This document shows positions 42,132 through 54,700 of a stretch of DNA of 64,000 nt, in pieces; position 1 is the first letter of the stretch, and each line of letters starts with the position of its first letter. The notes under the pieces were generated by a model. The model worked only from the letters and a program-made list of their open reading frames with translations. It ran no database searches and had not been told where the DNA came from. Both the position numbers and the translations under genes were made by a program. Source of the DNA: Lyophyllum atratum (taxonomy: Eukaryota > Basidiomycota > Agaricomycetes > Agaricales > Lyophyllaceae); assembly GCA_014905825.1 (NCBI GenBank), contig JACGCN010000018.1:186001-250000 (forward strand). The letters are read 5' to 3'.

Positions 42132-42947
42132 TCATTTCAGCTGCAAGCGGACATGAAGGCAGTCACGTACAGCACGATTCATGGACTCCTCGGCCTTCAC
42201 TTTCTTCTCTCTAACGTGGTACTTTTCCTTCAGGCGCGCAGTCAACTGCTGAGCTCCCGTAAGCCTATACAGGAACTGCAGAGCCCAGTTAGCAAATGTG
42301 CTCGTAAAGGGCACCAGCTGCGCCACTTTCAGGAACGGGAACATGCTGTAGAACATGGTCATCGCCACCGTAGTGGCGACCACCCAGGCGATCTTCAATG
42401 AAAGCTCGGGCACGATGGTGAGGATCGATGCGCCTCGTGGGTGAGACGAGCTGACGGACAGCGACCCGACGCGGAATGTCGTGGTGGAAGCGATGGGCGA
42501 GAACACGGACGCTGATGGATGATACACGAGGATTCGGAAATAACCATCACCTGCAGCGACTGGAATATGTATGAAGTCCGACTCGAGGGCCTTGTGATCC
42601 CTCGGCAGCCGCCCGCCTTCGACGAATTTCTTGATGTCCCCGTCGATTTTCTCCCTTTGCTTGGGATCGACGTCCTTTTCCCAGTCTCCTGACTTGTCTG
42701 GCGTTACATTCATCTCCTTTCCTATCGTTCCCCCCAGCCACGCACCGATTGTCCAGCCTAGCAGGCCGGTCCGCCAGCCTCGCCGTTGCAGGTAAAAGGC
42801 ACGATTGTCAGGGAGGACCCGCCTACCGAGTACAGTGACAGGGACTGTGGTGGATGTCCCCCGATAATATACCCATGGGCGAGTATGGAGGATCGTAGAG
42901 TAATTGGAGTCGGCGGTTGGATCGAAATACGGTGCGGCGTCCTCCAT
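42132..42947 (-). CDS. Conserved-looking membrane protein of unknown function
   Basis: Single exon, 271 residues, ATG 42947. A Gly-rich hydrophobic segment (LLGWTIGAWLGGTIGK, about residue 60) is followed by a soluble stretch rich in charged residues and a beta-type region (DGYFRILVYHPSASVFSPIA). There is then a membrane pair near residues 180-215 (LKIAWVVATTVAMTMFYSMF), and a basic coiled C-terminus. Composition and codon use are those of a real gene. I do not recognise the family and propose no function. Confidence 0.6.
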   Translation of the reverse strand: MEDAAPYFDPTADSNYSTILHTRPWVYYRGTSTTVPVTVLGRRVLPDNRAFYLQRRGWRTGLLGWTIGAWLGGTIGKEMNVTPDKSGDWEKDVDPKQREKIDGDIKKFVEGGRLPRDHKALESDFIHIPVAAGDGYFRILVYHPSASVFSPIASTTTFRVGSLSVSSSHPRGASILTIVPELSLKIAWVVATTVAMTMFYSMFPFLKVAQLVPFTSTFANWALQFLYRLTGAQQLTARLKEKYHVREKKVKAEESMNRAVRDCLHVRLQLK

Positions 42948-43912
42948 GGCATAAAATGTGGATAACGACGCGTCCCGGGTCTTCTGTGCAAGAGTATTGT
43001 TTCAACCTGAATTGATGTCACCTTGGGCTTTGGATGCCATGGCGTAAACATCGAGAACCTGTATTTCTGGGATGTCTAGGACTGACATCATATGTGGCTG
43101 GGGAATGTTCTGGATACGCTCGTCGGCGGGACTACCTCCGCTGTCGTTTCTGAACGGCTGCTACCTAGAAAATTTCCCGGTGACAGGCATAGGGGTTCCT
43201 TTTCGTGAGTCGTCTCTTCGTCACTGTGTACATCGTTGACTTCTACTACAGAAAAGTGACGAGGTTATCCAAGTTTTCTTAAGACTATATCGCACGCTAT
43301 AGCTATTACATTACGAAAAAGGATAATGTCGTTTCTCAAGGCCCTATCTAGGATGTGCTGTCATCGTGCTGTGCGCAAGCCAGAAGACACCAGAAGACCC
43401 GAAGTTATCCATTTCACCATACAGTCAAGTCAGACTCAAGCTTCCGGATACCATTCGCAGAAGCTCTATCCAGCGCCTGCACCCTTTCATTTTTGGCATC
43501 CATGAGGACGCGGTGGCGATTCCGGTATAGGCATGCCCACATTACAATGCGCATTACGTTGTCCGTATACGGGTCACAGAAGCTTTGAAGCGACCAACGG
43601 ACTTCTTCTGCATCTCTAAGACGCGAGCCCGGAACCTGACCTTCCCACGCGCTCAGACTCGAATTGCAAATTGCATGATATCAATAACGGATTTCAGCGA
43701 AGTTGATGGGATTCTGGACCAGCAATCGCGCTGCTTTCTAGGTCGATGATGACGTACTCTCATTCCTTGCTTCTTACAGCCATGCCTCATTACGCACCAA
43801 TTCGTTCCGCATCGAGAAAAGATCCTCCGAGTTGCTTAGCTTTGTCTCATAAAAGGGCTAGTCAGATGTGTTGTCCTCTCCGACTCTCCCAGAGTTTCCA
43901 ACCTTGCAGATC
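42948..43912. other. Intergenic; nothing recognised
   Basis: Divergent promoter region between the membrane-protein gene (-) and the dynamin gene (+). No convincing coding sequence. Confidence 0.4.
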
Positions 43913-46739
43913 ATGTTCACCAAGCTCGCGCGTCGAAACACCGCCAGCCCCAGCCCCAGCGGCGGGAGCAATGGTACACGCAGCGGAGGCTCGACGTCTT
44001 CTAAACTACCCTCCCAAGATCCCACGCCGATCACGTCGTCGGACTATGCACGCAGGTGTAAGGAGCTCATGGCCTTGCATCGAGACCTCTCGGAGCTGGG
44101 GTTGGTTGCTCCCTCTGGAGGCTATCCTTTTCGTCTAATTTGCCTTCAGTGCAGGAATTCTTCTTGACATGCCTCGTTTAACTGTGATCGGTAGTCAATC
44201 TGGTACGTAGGACGTGTCCAACTCATCTATTGTCATGTCAATTCAATTTTGTTTATAGCGGGAAAAAGCTCCCTGGTCGAAGCCGTGAGCGGTGTGAGTA
44301 ATTTGACGTCCCCGTCGTCGTTCATGCTCATTATAGTAACAGATCAATGTCCCCAGGGACAGCGGAACGTGTACTAGGTGAGTATCAGTCGTTCTTTGCT
44401 TAGAATTGACCCTTGACCCAGGGTATCGTTCCGGCAGGTGCCCCATGGAGTGCTCGATGTCCACCACAGCGAAGTCTTGGTCATGCACCATTTCTCTTAG
44501 AAAGACTCACGCGGACGATGGGACTCCACTCGCAGCCCCAGTTACTGAGGCTTTCGGACCTGCTCTCCGCGACAAGAAGAAAATGGAAATCTACCTTCGC
44601 CGCGCCCAAGCCGCTATCTTGAATCCTCACATTCCAAGCAAAGATTTCTTGACGAAAACAGAAGCCGACCTGAAGAATGCGAAGGATCTGAGCACTCTCC
44701 CATTTTCGAAGAACATCGTTTTCATCGACGTCAAGGACCCTGACCTAACTGACCTCTCCTTCATTGACCTACCTGGTACGTGGGTACGCTCGACGATGCC
44801 ACGACCAACCTGATTATTTCTTTTCCAATCGCAGGGCTCATCCAAAACTCGGACCTCAATGACATCGCCCTCGTTCAGGACCTCGTCGAGACACACATCC
44901 AAGGCGAGAACACGCTTATTCTCGTCGTGATTCCGATGAGCGGTATGTACAGAGTTTGCTACAATATATCAGTCAAGTTAACTGAACACCGACCACCCTC
45001 GTCGCCTGTTTAGACGATATTCAAAATCAAGCTGCAGTTCGTCTCGCTAGAGAGGCCGATCCCGAAGGGGAGCGCACGATAGGTATTGTCCCGCACCCTG
45101 CTCTAGCGTGATAAACACGTCATGACGGCGGATATTCTAGGTGTCCTGACAAAACCAGATAAACTCACTCCCGGCGCAATTGGCGATCGGAAGAGATGGA
45201 AGGAGGTCATCGAAGGCACTTCAAATCCGCTCAAGCACGGCTACTATTGCGTTCGCTTGCCAGACGACGATGAGCGCAACCGTGATATATCGCGAGTGGA
45301 ATCCCAAAAAATCGCCACCCACTTCTTCGAAAACACCGCGCCGTGGAATACTATCGCTCACCGCAATCGTTTCGGAGTTCCCAATTTCGTAACCAATATC
45401 AGCGAACTCCTCGTCCGGCTCATCGAAAATAAGTATGCGTTTCCATCTCTCTACTTCACACCGTAGGCTAATTGCTTTCTGCTAGCTTGCCCAAACTAAA
45501 CGACCAAGTGCAGGAGTTACTCGTCAGTTGCCAGATCCAGTTGAAGAAGCTCCCTGTCCTAAGCGTTAATGACCCATCAACACAAGTCGTCCTTCTCATA
45601 ACCAAGTTCTGCGATGATTTTCGTTCGGCCGTCTTCGGCGAGAGCAGCAAAGGTCTCGTTCGAGGCAATCGTCGTCGCTACGAAGGGTTTAAGAAGGACA
45701 TCTTTCGCACACGTCCCAACTTCAAGCCCTCCTATTTAATGTCTTGGAGCGACGTATTAGAGGGCCAAGAGGGACCTTCTGGGCCTCCGATCGACGTAGA
45801 TGAGGTCAAGATAGCTATCGCAGAGTAAGTTTTGGAAACTGGTCTGTTTTGTATCTGTGTGACTCATACAACGCTGCAGCTCCATAGGATGGGAGCTCCC
45901 GACTCACGTCCCGTATGACGCAACCAAGAACTATATTCTCGAGTTCACCAGCCTTTGGGACGGGCCTACCATGTCTTGCTTCCAAGATATATTTGCACGT
46001 TGTTCGGACTTCATACAGGACCTGACGGCGCAGCACTTCGGACAATTCAAGAACCTCCAGGAACACGTTGCGTTCGTCTGGCGTCTCCCATATCCGTTTC
46101 GATAGATGCTAACAAGTTCATCACGTAGTTCGATAACCAAAGCCGAACTTGACAAGTGTAAAGCTGAAACTTCGCATATGCTCACGAAGATGCTCAGGCT
46201 CGAGAGTATCCCAGCCTTCACGCAAAATACCGAGCATTTCTCTTCAGAGGCGAAGTACTGGCTACAGCAATACTACACCGCGCGATATTCAGAAACTTCA
46301 GTTCTCAGGCCAGCTGTACGAAATCCGCATGTTCTCAGTAATCATCGTGAGTATGATATCGCTGAGGGCGACCATGCTGCTCTTGCTGTCATGGCCAACG
46401 TTCGTGCGTACTTTCAGGTCGCATACAAGGTGGGTCTTTGTCTTTGCCTGCCGATGATCCTGGGCTGATTCCTCCCTGCAGCGCATCATCGACTACATTC
46501 CGCTGTCTATCGAGCACGAGCTCAGCCAGGCGCTTGCAAACACCCTCCAGAAAAGCCTCTTGGAGAGTTTGTTGACGCACGCTGATGCAGCACAGAAGAT
46601 GAGAGCGATGCTAACGGAGGATCCTGCCTTGGCAAAGAGACGAGCGTTCTTAGAAGATAGGCGAGATCGTCTCCTCCAGATCAAATATCGGCTGGATAGG
46701 TTTGGACAAGCAAGGGCGCGGATTGAGAGTGCAAATTAG
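43913..46739 (+). CDS. Dynamin-family GTPase (Mx/Vps1-like)
   Basis: Large GTPase of the dynamin superfamily, which assembles on membranes. Ten or so exons splice in phase. The N-terminus is Ser-rich, then SSDYARRCKELMALHRDLSE and the G domain. The P-loop GSQSAGKSSLVEAVSG is split between two exons, and INVPRDSGTCTRCPMECSM (switch I) is spread over very short exons. G3 is DLPG (about 44765) and G4 is TKPD (about 45152). The stalk follows (for example PFSKNIVFIDVKD, NFVTNISELLVRLIEN, LPKLNDQVQELL). The GTPase effector region closes it (RIIDYIPLSIEHELSQAL, RRDRLLQIKYRLDRFGQAR). No PH or Pro-rich domain, so it is the short Mx/Vps1-like form. Start ATG 43913 follows a pyrimidine-rich leader; stop TAG 46737. 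The precise cellular role is not determinable here. Confidence 0.85.
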
Positions 46740-46897
46740 AGAAAGAATAGCGGCTAACTGATTTGTGTATGGTGTAGTGTATTTTCTTTTCTTGATTTCC
46801 TGAAGCTATCGAATGGTTAACATATCTGAGAAAACAAACTCGAAAGGCAAGAGCACGCTCGAAGCTCACACGTCGCCCACGATGTCTATGCGGTGGG

Positions 46898-46903
46898 AAA
46901 AAA
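46898..46903 (-). terminator. RNA polymerase III terminator (T6)
   Basis: Six T on the minus strand, two bases after the discriminator base of the tRNA gene. Confidence 0.8.
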
Positions 46904-46905
46904 GA

Positions 46906-46989
46906 TGCCACGTACCCGGATTGAACGAATGACCTTCTCATTGCACGACTTCATACAAGTGAGACGCGCTACCACTACGCCAACGCGGC
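46906..46989 (-). tRNA. tRNA-Thr(UGU) with a 12-nt intron
   Basis: The acceptor stem GCCGCGT/ACGTGGC pairs over 7 bp (one G-T). The A box is GGCGTAGTGGTAGCGC and the B box is GTTCAATCC. The anticodon stem TCTCA/TGAGA encloses CTTGTA and then a 12-nt intron placed after position 37, giving anticodon TGT. The T stem ATTCG/CGGGT closes with wobbles around the loop TTCAATC. The mature length is 72 nt without CCA, and a T6 terminator follows. Identity Thr rests on placing the intron at the canonical site. Confidence 0.88.
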
Positions 46990-48094
46990 TTGTTCCTGAC
47001 ATCGCTGGTGGTGTATAGTATGCTTTTACTCGTGGTTTGATCGAACGCTCGATATTACGCCTCTTCCCTATGGCATGCAAGGATGTTCCGATTCTCTTCA
47101 GGATGTGATTACTATAGCAAGCACTGCAGGGCAATTCCCCAGCTGGGATCGCAGCTACTAGTACTGAGCCAGGAAAATAACTGTAGGAGCACGTGCAAGT
47201 GCACGGACCCTGACAAAGTTGACCAAACATCATGGATGTATAAATTGTTTTTTTCCAGATCATCGTCTCTTCGTCCCGTCTTCCTCATCCATCCTCTATT
47301 TGTGAGTATCCTTTCTCCATCTTATTATGTGTCTTCGTTCTTTATGGACGGAAGATCCAAGTGATGACTTTATTCTCTTCCCCGTCCTACACGACCATGC
47401 CGAGGAATAGAGCACATCTGTTCGCAACAGATACGCGCCCTCCGGGGCGCACAGTGTACTTGCCAGTGCCTTTTTGTCTGATTCTTCTCATACAACCATC
47501 CTTCCGACGCAGTACTAATTCTTCTCTACCTTCAGGTGCTCTATCTTCTTGGCTCGATAGGAGGCCTCTTCTGTCATCCCTCGTAAGTCTCCTTCATGTT
47601 CCTTGTTGTTCGGGATCGGTCTGCGTCCACATACTTGATGAAATACACCTTCATTCGCAGTTTCCACTCTAGCGTCCTCTTCGGAGTACTCCCCCAATGC
47701 CAAACATTAATTCTCCCCCTCAGTTGTGTTGAACCCAAAAGACACGCTGAGCTGTGGGCCGCCCTTGTGGTGCGATGATGCGAGGCGGGGGTCGACGCGA
47801 TGCGAGTTGAAACGACCTTCCTTTGGATGTCTGACCCTTTATGTGGACGCAGAGATGGCCCGGCACATCTACGTTATTCGAACGATGTACTAATTGATGT
47901 TTTCTCTTTCCAGATTGTCATAGTTCATACTTGTTTGCCTGTCCTTGATGTCCAATACATGTTACTATTCGATGTTCATACCCTGTCAGTTGTAAGAATG
48001 AACCGAACGATATTGGTCGCATTGAGCTATCTGTATACAACGCTTCGTGTGTTACACTAACATGCTATCCGCGGTCAGGAATTCCCCAGGCCAA
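46990..48094. other. Intergenic; nothing recognised
   Basis: Pyrimidine-rich plus-strand sequence near 47260-47700 with several intron-like GT...AG pairs, but no frame carries a family motif. An unannotated non-coding transcript or small gene is possible. Confidence 0.35.
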
Positions 48095-50856
48095 TCACTG
48101 GAAGTCAGGAGCGAGCGCATCGTACATCGGGCAAAGGTCCTTCCAGTCCTGAGGCGTAATCTGGGATTGGGGTCCAGCAATGTTATCGGCAGGCGCCTCT
48201 GCGAAAACAATGGCAAGGCCGGCTTCGAGATGCCAGTCAATGTGACTGTAGGGGCGGGATGAGTCCGAATACCTTAGCGACGGAACAAGGGGACGTACCA
48301 ATGCAAGAACCAGGCACCGGGGTTCCCAGAGACTTAGGAAGTATACGGTGAGCGGCAGGCAACGGAAAACAAGACGAAGAGTACGTACAGAATCTGAACG
48401 TCGTGTTACCTCCGTTGACTAGTCATGCGGAAGGTTAATGAGGACGGGCAGATGATGCAACGAGTCGGGACTTACTCGGATAGACATCACGCCGGAGCGG
48501 GCTGTAGGTTGTAAATGGTTATAACGGAGACTTATTTGACGGCTAAGTGGACAACATACTTGACGAAGTTGGTGTTGTTATCGTTGGACGGGCGGATGAC
48601 ATCGAAGGCGTGACCGTGCACTATTCAGCGGATACCTTGAGAAAGCCCATCACTCATACGGTGATTCACTACTCACAGTGGAAGGGATGGGCTAGAATAT
48701 GGCATCGGTGTCAGCGAGGTGTTAATTTATCTTCATAAGGGAACGCACCTCCAGTTCCTGGAATGGAAACCTCGATCAACTTGTTCTTTGGGAGGATGAA
48801 GCTTTCGAAAAATGACGGTAAGTGACTGAGCTATCCAGGCAAAATTTTGCGCGCTTACACTTGTTCCGAAGGAAGGAGATCTTGGGGCTAAACAACGAAA
48901 TCTCAGTGGCTTTTCAGGTATAGTGCAATTGAGCGCTTCACCTTGGCGGCTCCGCTGAGCAACTGCAAGAGGACGGGGACCGTGGGCGAGATGTAAGAGA
49001 TGCCGTTGATGTCGAAGAAGGGGGGGTTAGGCTGAGCGATGTTGAGGGTGATGGCTTCAAGACAGAATCAGTACGCGATGATAACGTGGCATTACATTCA
49101 GACTGACCAACATCTGCGGGTCCCGAACCGAGCTACGGGAGCGTCGTATGAGTTCCACAAGGCAGAGCGATGAAGGGAAATGAAATACCATTCCAGGATG
49201 TTCAGAGGCGATGGGCTGTGTGGCGTTTATCAATTGCGGATCCTTGTGAAGAGATTATAGGATCACGTACGTGCATCTGTTGGTCGAGAAGCTTGGGTCC
49301 AACTGTATTGTTCGTGGTGGGCTCGGCGATTCGTGCACCTTTGTACCTCAAGATCGCCTTAGTAAGAGCGGGGTTGACTGCGAACGACTTCAGGACTTTT
49401 AAGTAGGGCAATTCGAATCAACGCACAGTTGGGGTTTCCAGCGGGGGCGCCGCCAGTAGGAGGTGCTCGGATCCAGTAATTTCCAACAGGCTGGTTCGCG
49501 TTCAAGATGACCGATACACGTTGCGCTATACCGGGCATGGTCAGAACCATAGGTTTCCGAATATGCGTCAACGAAACGTACCAGCATAGACATCAACGTT
49601 CTGGACAACGGTAGGGTCATGCTCGATACCATCGGCTTCCATGAAGGTGATATTGTGGTTGTCGACGGAGAAAGTGAAGAAAGGACGGCAAGAAATCGCA
49701 AAGATACGAAGCCTGTACCTCTTCCCCCTTACAACGTTGATGACGGCGTAGGGAACTGTTCAGCTTGATCAATATTCTGCAGTCGTGGAATTTGAGTTTA
49801 TTTACCAAGAGGGCCGCCGACGAATCGTCCTTTGCCGTTGATCAACCCCGAGTCAGGAATGCTAATTGCAAGTTCAGCATGAAGACTGAGGGCAAAGAAG
49901 AATGAACGAACGGAACTACGCCACTCTGGAAGAACGTATTCTGCGCGGCAGGAGCGAGATTGTGATACCAGTCGGCAAGGGTGATGACGGTGCTTGCTAT
50001 AGTTATGGTTTTTTGTCGGTTGTATTTCCTAAGCCTGGCCGCTTATGACACGTACCATCGTCCACATCATAGAGGTGCCTCAGCGGATCAAACGGATCTT
50101 AACAAAGTTTCAGCAAGAAAAACGCCCAAGCATCGATTCAAGCTTACCGTAGACGACAAACGCTCCACGAAGGCCATCGCAATACTGGGTAGACAGATGG
50201 GAGTGATACCAGTAGCTGGAGCGTCGAACTGATCAGATGACTGATTGGGACCTAAAATTGACGTGACTAACTTTCCCGTTTGTCCCGCAGTGTCGAAGGC
50301 GTATGTGAACGTCGTGTTTGGAGGGATGGGGCACTAATGCAGAGTTAGAATAGCCGCCATAAGGAATGGTACCCACAGCAGCATACCTGATTGACGAATC
50401 TGATATGCCAAGCATGATTAGAGCGAGTTAACGATAGTCCGTGCAAAGTAACCTACGAAGGACCATCCATATCAGATGTGCGAGCTTGGAAGAACCCGTG
50501 CCAATGCTATTATGATGCTGTATGAGCTCTCATACCCGGCTTTGAGATAGATCTCTACTTACGATAGAGGTACTTTGCCTCATATTGGGGTTGGCCAGCT
50601 TGTTGTGTGTGGGTATTACCACGGAGTCGCCCTTGTTGACAGCGAAAGTAGGCCCAGGGAACGTCCCACCAGCCAAGACGGCCCTTAGATGTGCAATAAT
50701 TAGTGGCGAATATCAGGACACGATTGTCTGAGCTTACTGGCGTGCAAATCCATCAGGAGCGACGACAGCATTAACGATGGAGAGGTCGAAGTGCCGTACT
50801 GCAGCAAGTGCTGCAGGTACGATGCTTGACAGAGCCAAGAGCGACAAGAGAACCAT
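48095..50856 (-). CDS. Laccase (secreted multicopper oxidase)
   Basis: Oxidises phenols with reduction of O2 to water, outside the cell. Start ATG 50856 gives a signal peptide ([18 protein letters not shown]), then [20 protein letters not shown], the laccase N-terminus. About a dozen short introns interrupt it. The four copper signatures are visible after splicing: L1 HWHGFFQ (about 50500), L2 [16 protein letters not shown] (about 50190), L3 HPFHLHGHAF (about 48600-48690) and L4 [12 protein letters not shown] (about 48240). The axial position ten residues after the L4 Cys is Leu, as in many basidiomycete laccases. Domains 2 and 3 carry [15 protein letters not shown] and [11 protein letters not shown]. 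The C-terminus is [16 protein letters not shown]. No frameshift seen, so the gene looks functional. TTTAAAAGGG about 45 nt upstream could be the TATA box. Confidence 0.92.
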
Positions 50857-51710
50857 TCTGTGACAGGGGGAAGTCCTGCCTTACCCTGCGCCGTTTGATG
50901 CCCTTTTAAACGTGAGGCATTTTTTCGCGCCCTTGCACTTCACCAATGGGTGTAGGGGGTTTCGCAGCGTGAGATGCGCGAAAGCGTTGTCGCGATCTGC
51001 ACTTCTCATCCGGGCTTTCCCCAAAGCCTAGGGACAACTGTGTGAGCGCGACATGTGTGCGAGCAGTGGCAAAGTACTGTGAGGATTTGCGCAAGGGTAG
51101 GGTATTGGGAATTCCTGCGAATAGGCAAAGACCAAAATACCAGCAAGTGGTATTAGGCGTGTTGCAGGTTTGTTTGAGATGGGGAACAAACTCGATGCTG
51201 TCACGAACCGCAAAATCGACAAAAAAGCTCAAACGCATCAGCCGGAGCCGCAATTCCCATCGGCTTACAACTGGCGGTAGGCCGCCAAAAGGGCTCCATC
51301 TAAAAATTGGTGGGATTTACCCTTGTCTGTGGGTGTGGGACGTCAGTCTAAATATATCTGTAACTTCATATGGTCACACATGCACCAACAGTAGCTCGTA
51401 CTCCACCTGGTTTTCCACGGGGTTACAAGAGCGCTTGATGTAGAATGCATTGGAAGGCATCCATGTCACCCGAAGTAATGGTTTCGCGAGAAAGCAGTCT
51501 GCTTGTATAAGCCCTTGGTTCATGATGGCGGTGGCGATGAAGTCGCGCTATCAACTTTGAAATGCACGTTCAAATTATTTGCGCCTATTGAATCGCGAAG
51601 TACCGGCCTAGGATAGCCCAACTTCTTAGCTTGCATTACGCACAGATTCCAGTACATTTTGGCAGTAACGATGACATGGAGAGTGACTTAGCGACGTGAA
51701 AGAATTTGTT
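50857..51710. other. Intergenic; laccase promoter side
   Basis: Contains the laccase upstream region and the 3' flank of the carboxylase-like gene. The plus frame 51042-51443 has no motif and I reject it. Confidence 0.4.
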
Positions 51711-54700
51711 TCATAAAAGCACAAAAAGGACATCGCCAGGGCTAACCGAAGCTCCTTCTGCAACACATTTCCCAAGCTGCTTGATGGTCTTACCGACATT
51801 CCGTTCCCCTCCTCGTATTGGGATTTCCATCTTCATAGCTTCGAGGATCAACAACACGTCGTCCGCAGCTTGTATAACGTCCCCAGGGTGAATATTGATC
51901 CTCCAGACGGAGGCGAACAACGAAGCATTAATCGTGACGGAACCTGGATCAGCAAAGCCTGGCGAACGCGTTAGTAGACCTCGTATTTCTAGAGTTTGTC
52001 CCTTTTCCCAGAGGACGAACTCTCACTTTCATGTTCTCTTTCTTGGGACTTCAGAGAGCCAATCCGCGCTTTCTTCTCCACGTCTAGCTCGCGAAGATAC
52101 TCTCGTTCCCTAGCATAGCGATGAGGTCGAGGGCTCGTTATTGTTGCTGGCTTCACTCACTGTTCATCTTCCACCGAGGAACAAATTTGTTGTCGTGAAC
52201 GGAATGTCATCACTTCGTCGGAAATCGAATCTACAAATCTCGTGTATTCCTCCATGGAGAATGCCATTTTCTCGATCTTTCTATCCTGCATCAGCTGTGC
52301 GCTTGCAACACGAAAACAAGCCAATACTCACCTTGAATGCGTACAAGCCTGCATCGAAATCTTTCTCGAGCTAAGATCACGAACGTCCGAAAGTTCATAA
52401 TACGGGCATTAAAAGCTACAAAGCCTTTTACTGACCTCTGTGTATTGGTTCGCGCTGACGGGTTCGAAATGTATCTTGGCGTGATTTCCCATCAATTTTA
52501 ACTCGAGGTAGAATGCTGGAGCGATTACCTGATCGAAGGGCTGCAGTAACCAAGGCTTTGTGGGGCTGAAATCCACGCCCTTACCCCAGGTCTGCCAAGT
52601 TGGTAATGTACGACCATACAGCTGATAACCTCCTGGAGATTCCACAGGATATATCGCTGCAACTGGGCCTGCGATTCCAATCGCGCCCTAAAGGGATGGA
52701 TTAGAAGGAAAGGAAACGGAATAAAGCAGGAGGTGTCAGACATACCCTGGGAGTGAATGTACGGGAAGGGTTCATCTTCTGTCCAACAAGTCGGCATCGT
52801 GGGTCGATCTGATTCTATCGTCACGACAGGCTAATTATACCGAGCAATTGAACCTTACTGGGACTAGAAATGGACACCCTAGGTAGAAGCCGACCCCAAG
52901 GACGAGCTGACGAATAGTCAGCAAGGTTTTCCGCTATGTATGATCGCGCCCATACCCAATCTGTACCGATCAATCTCTTGAGCGCCTCCTCGACGCCCCC
53001 TTCGAGACCATTATTTCTGGCAAGGTATTCGATGTTACTTGGTAGGTATACCGCCTTCTGCCTAGTCGTCTTCATATATCGACTCAATGCCTCCTGGTTC
53101 CATGGGTCGTCGAGGACGATGGGGAAGGTAACTTTGCGTCCTGGAAAGTGCATGTTGGCGACAGAGCTTGGTAGCGTCTTTTGCGCAGCAGTAAGTGATA
53201 GAAGGAAATTGGCTTGCGTTACAATCGTTGGATCGAAATGGCACTAGGAAGTAATATGTTACTGCGGGAGTGATCACGTTCGAGGGACTCACCATAATCG
53301 AGCGAACGCACGGTGCGAGCAATGTTAAGCCAACGGGAATGCTTGTTGTGAGGATAGACTGGAATGCATGTATGCGAGCTCGGATATCCAGATCAAGGTT
53401 CATTGTACCAAATTCCACGAGTATTGCAGAGTCACCTGCCTTTGAAATACATTAGAAACCGACTGACAGTACGGGCCATGACAGTACCTCTCGGAAAATC
53501 ACCCTGGTTCGCTCGTGGCCTACTTCATCGAGGATTGACGAGTGCGGAGTATCTTGTATGTCGACAGCCCATGGAGTTTCCTCATCGTATTGAACGGAAG
53601 AATCTTGGAGGGAAGAGCGCGCAGAAGCAATCCAATTCTGGGCCGTTTCGTTCAGCCGGATACAACTTGGCCATGAAATCCGCCTAAATTGAATCGTATT
53701 TCCAGGTTGTACTTGCCCGAGCTTCCACCTAGAGAAAAGCACATTCAGAACTGGGAGATCAGGGGTTTTGACGACATTACATGTCTCCGGAAGCAACGGT
53801 GCACAGCGACACGTAGCCCCCCATATCAGGCCCGTCCCTAGTGAGGATAACAGGAGTGTCTCCGTTGATATTGATGGTTCCAGGCGCATAACCGTTATCC
53901 AAGATATTACTTGGGTGAGAGCCTCCCTCTCCGCCGTTCGCCCTAGCCCACTGAATTTTCTCGGAAGACTCGAGTCTGATGCCCAGTCGATTACTCGCAA
54001 AACTAACTCGCCATTTAGTAGAATAAAATGTATTTATACCGTCGGAGGTGATGAACTCTTCGTCATCTTGAGGACCAGGAAGGACATAAACGATCCAGTC
54101 CGATGAATATTTGGGAACCAAGGCGCGCGCAAGCGAAGATGTACTCAGATCGTCCTCCGACTCAGGATTACAGGATCCCAAAGAAAGTTGATCTCCAGCA
54201 AGCAGCGCTCTGCCCTAAAAATAGCAAAACTCACGCGTGAGTAAAGTGGAGCAAGAGGATATTGAAAAGGTCGAAAAGCCACACCTGATAGCCACCCAGT
54301 CCCATGGATGTCGATTTGGATCCCAGATATAGAGGTACGCCGGGAAGGCCTCCTCGGATACAGACGTAGACTCTGAACCCAGTGTCCGACGTTTCGGTTT
54401 CTGGGTCCACTTCCAATCGCAGCCTTCCGCTTTGTGGTATTGTGATCCTCGTCCACATGTTCGCTGTCGCATCGTTCACCTTTACTGTTACCTTCTTCCC
54501 AGTAACGGCAATGACAGCAGACACGCTGAATTCCACTTCGAAACCAATACTCGGGAGAATGACAATCTCCAGTCCTTCCATCGTGGGCGGATTGTCCACG
54601 AGAATGTTCCCAGCTGAAAGCGCTAAGGAGTCCATCGGACCAGCCCGAGGGATGCCCAAGCCCAAGATACGTCCCGGGAGATCTTGGACTGTAGACTCTA

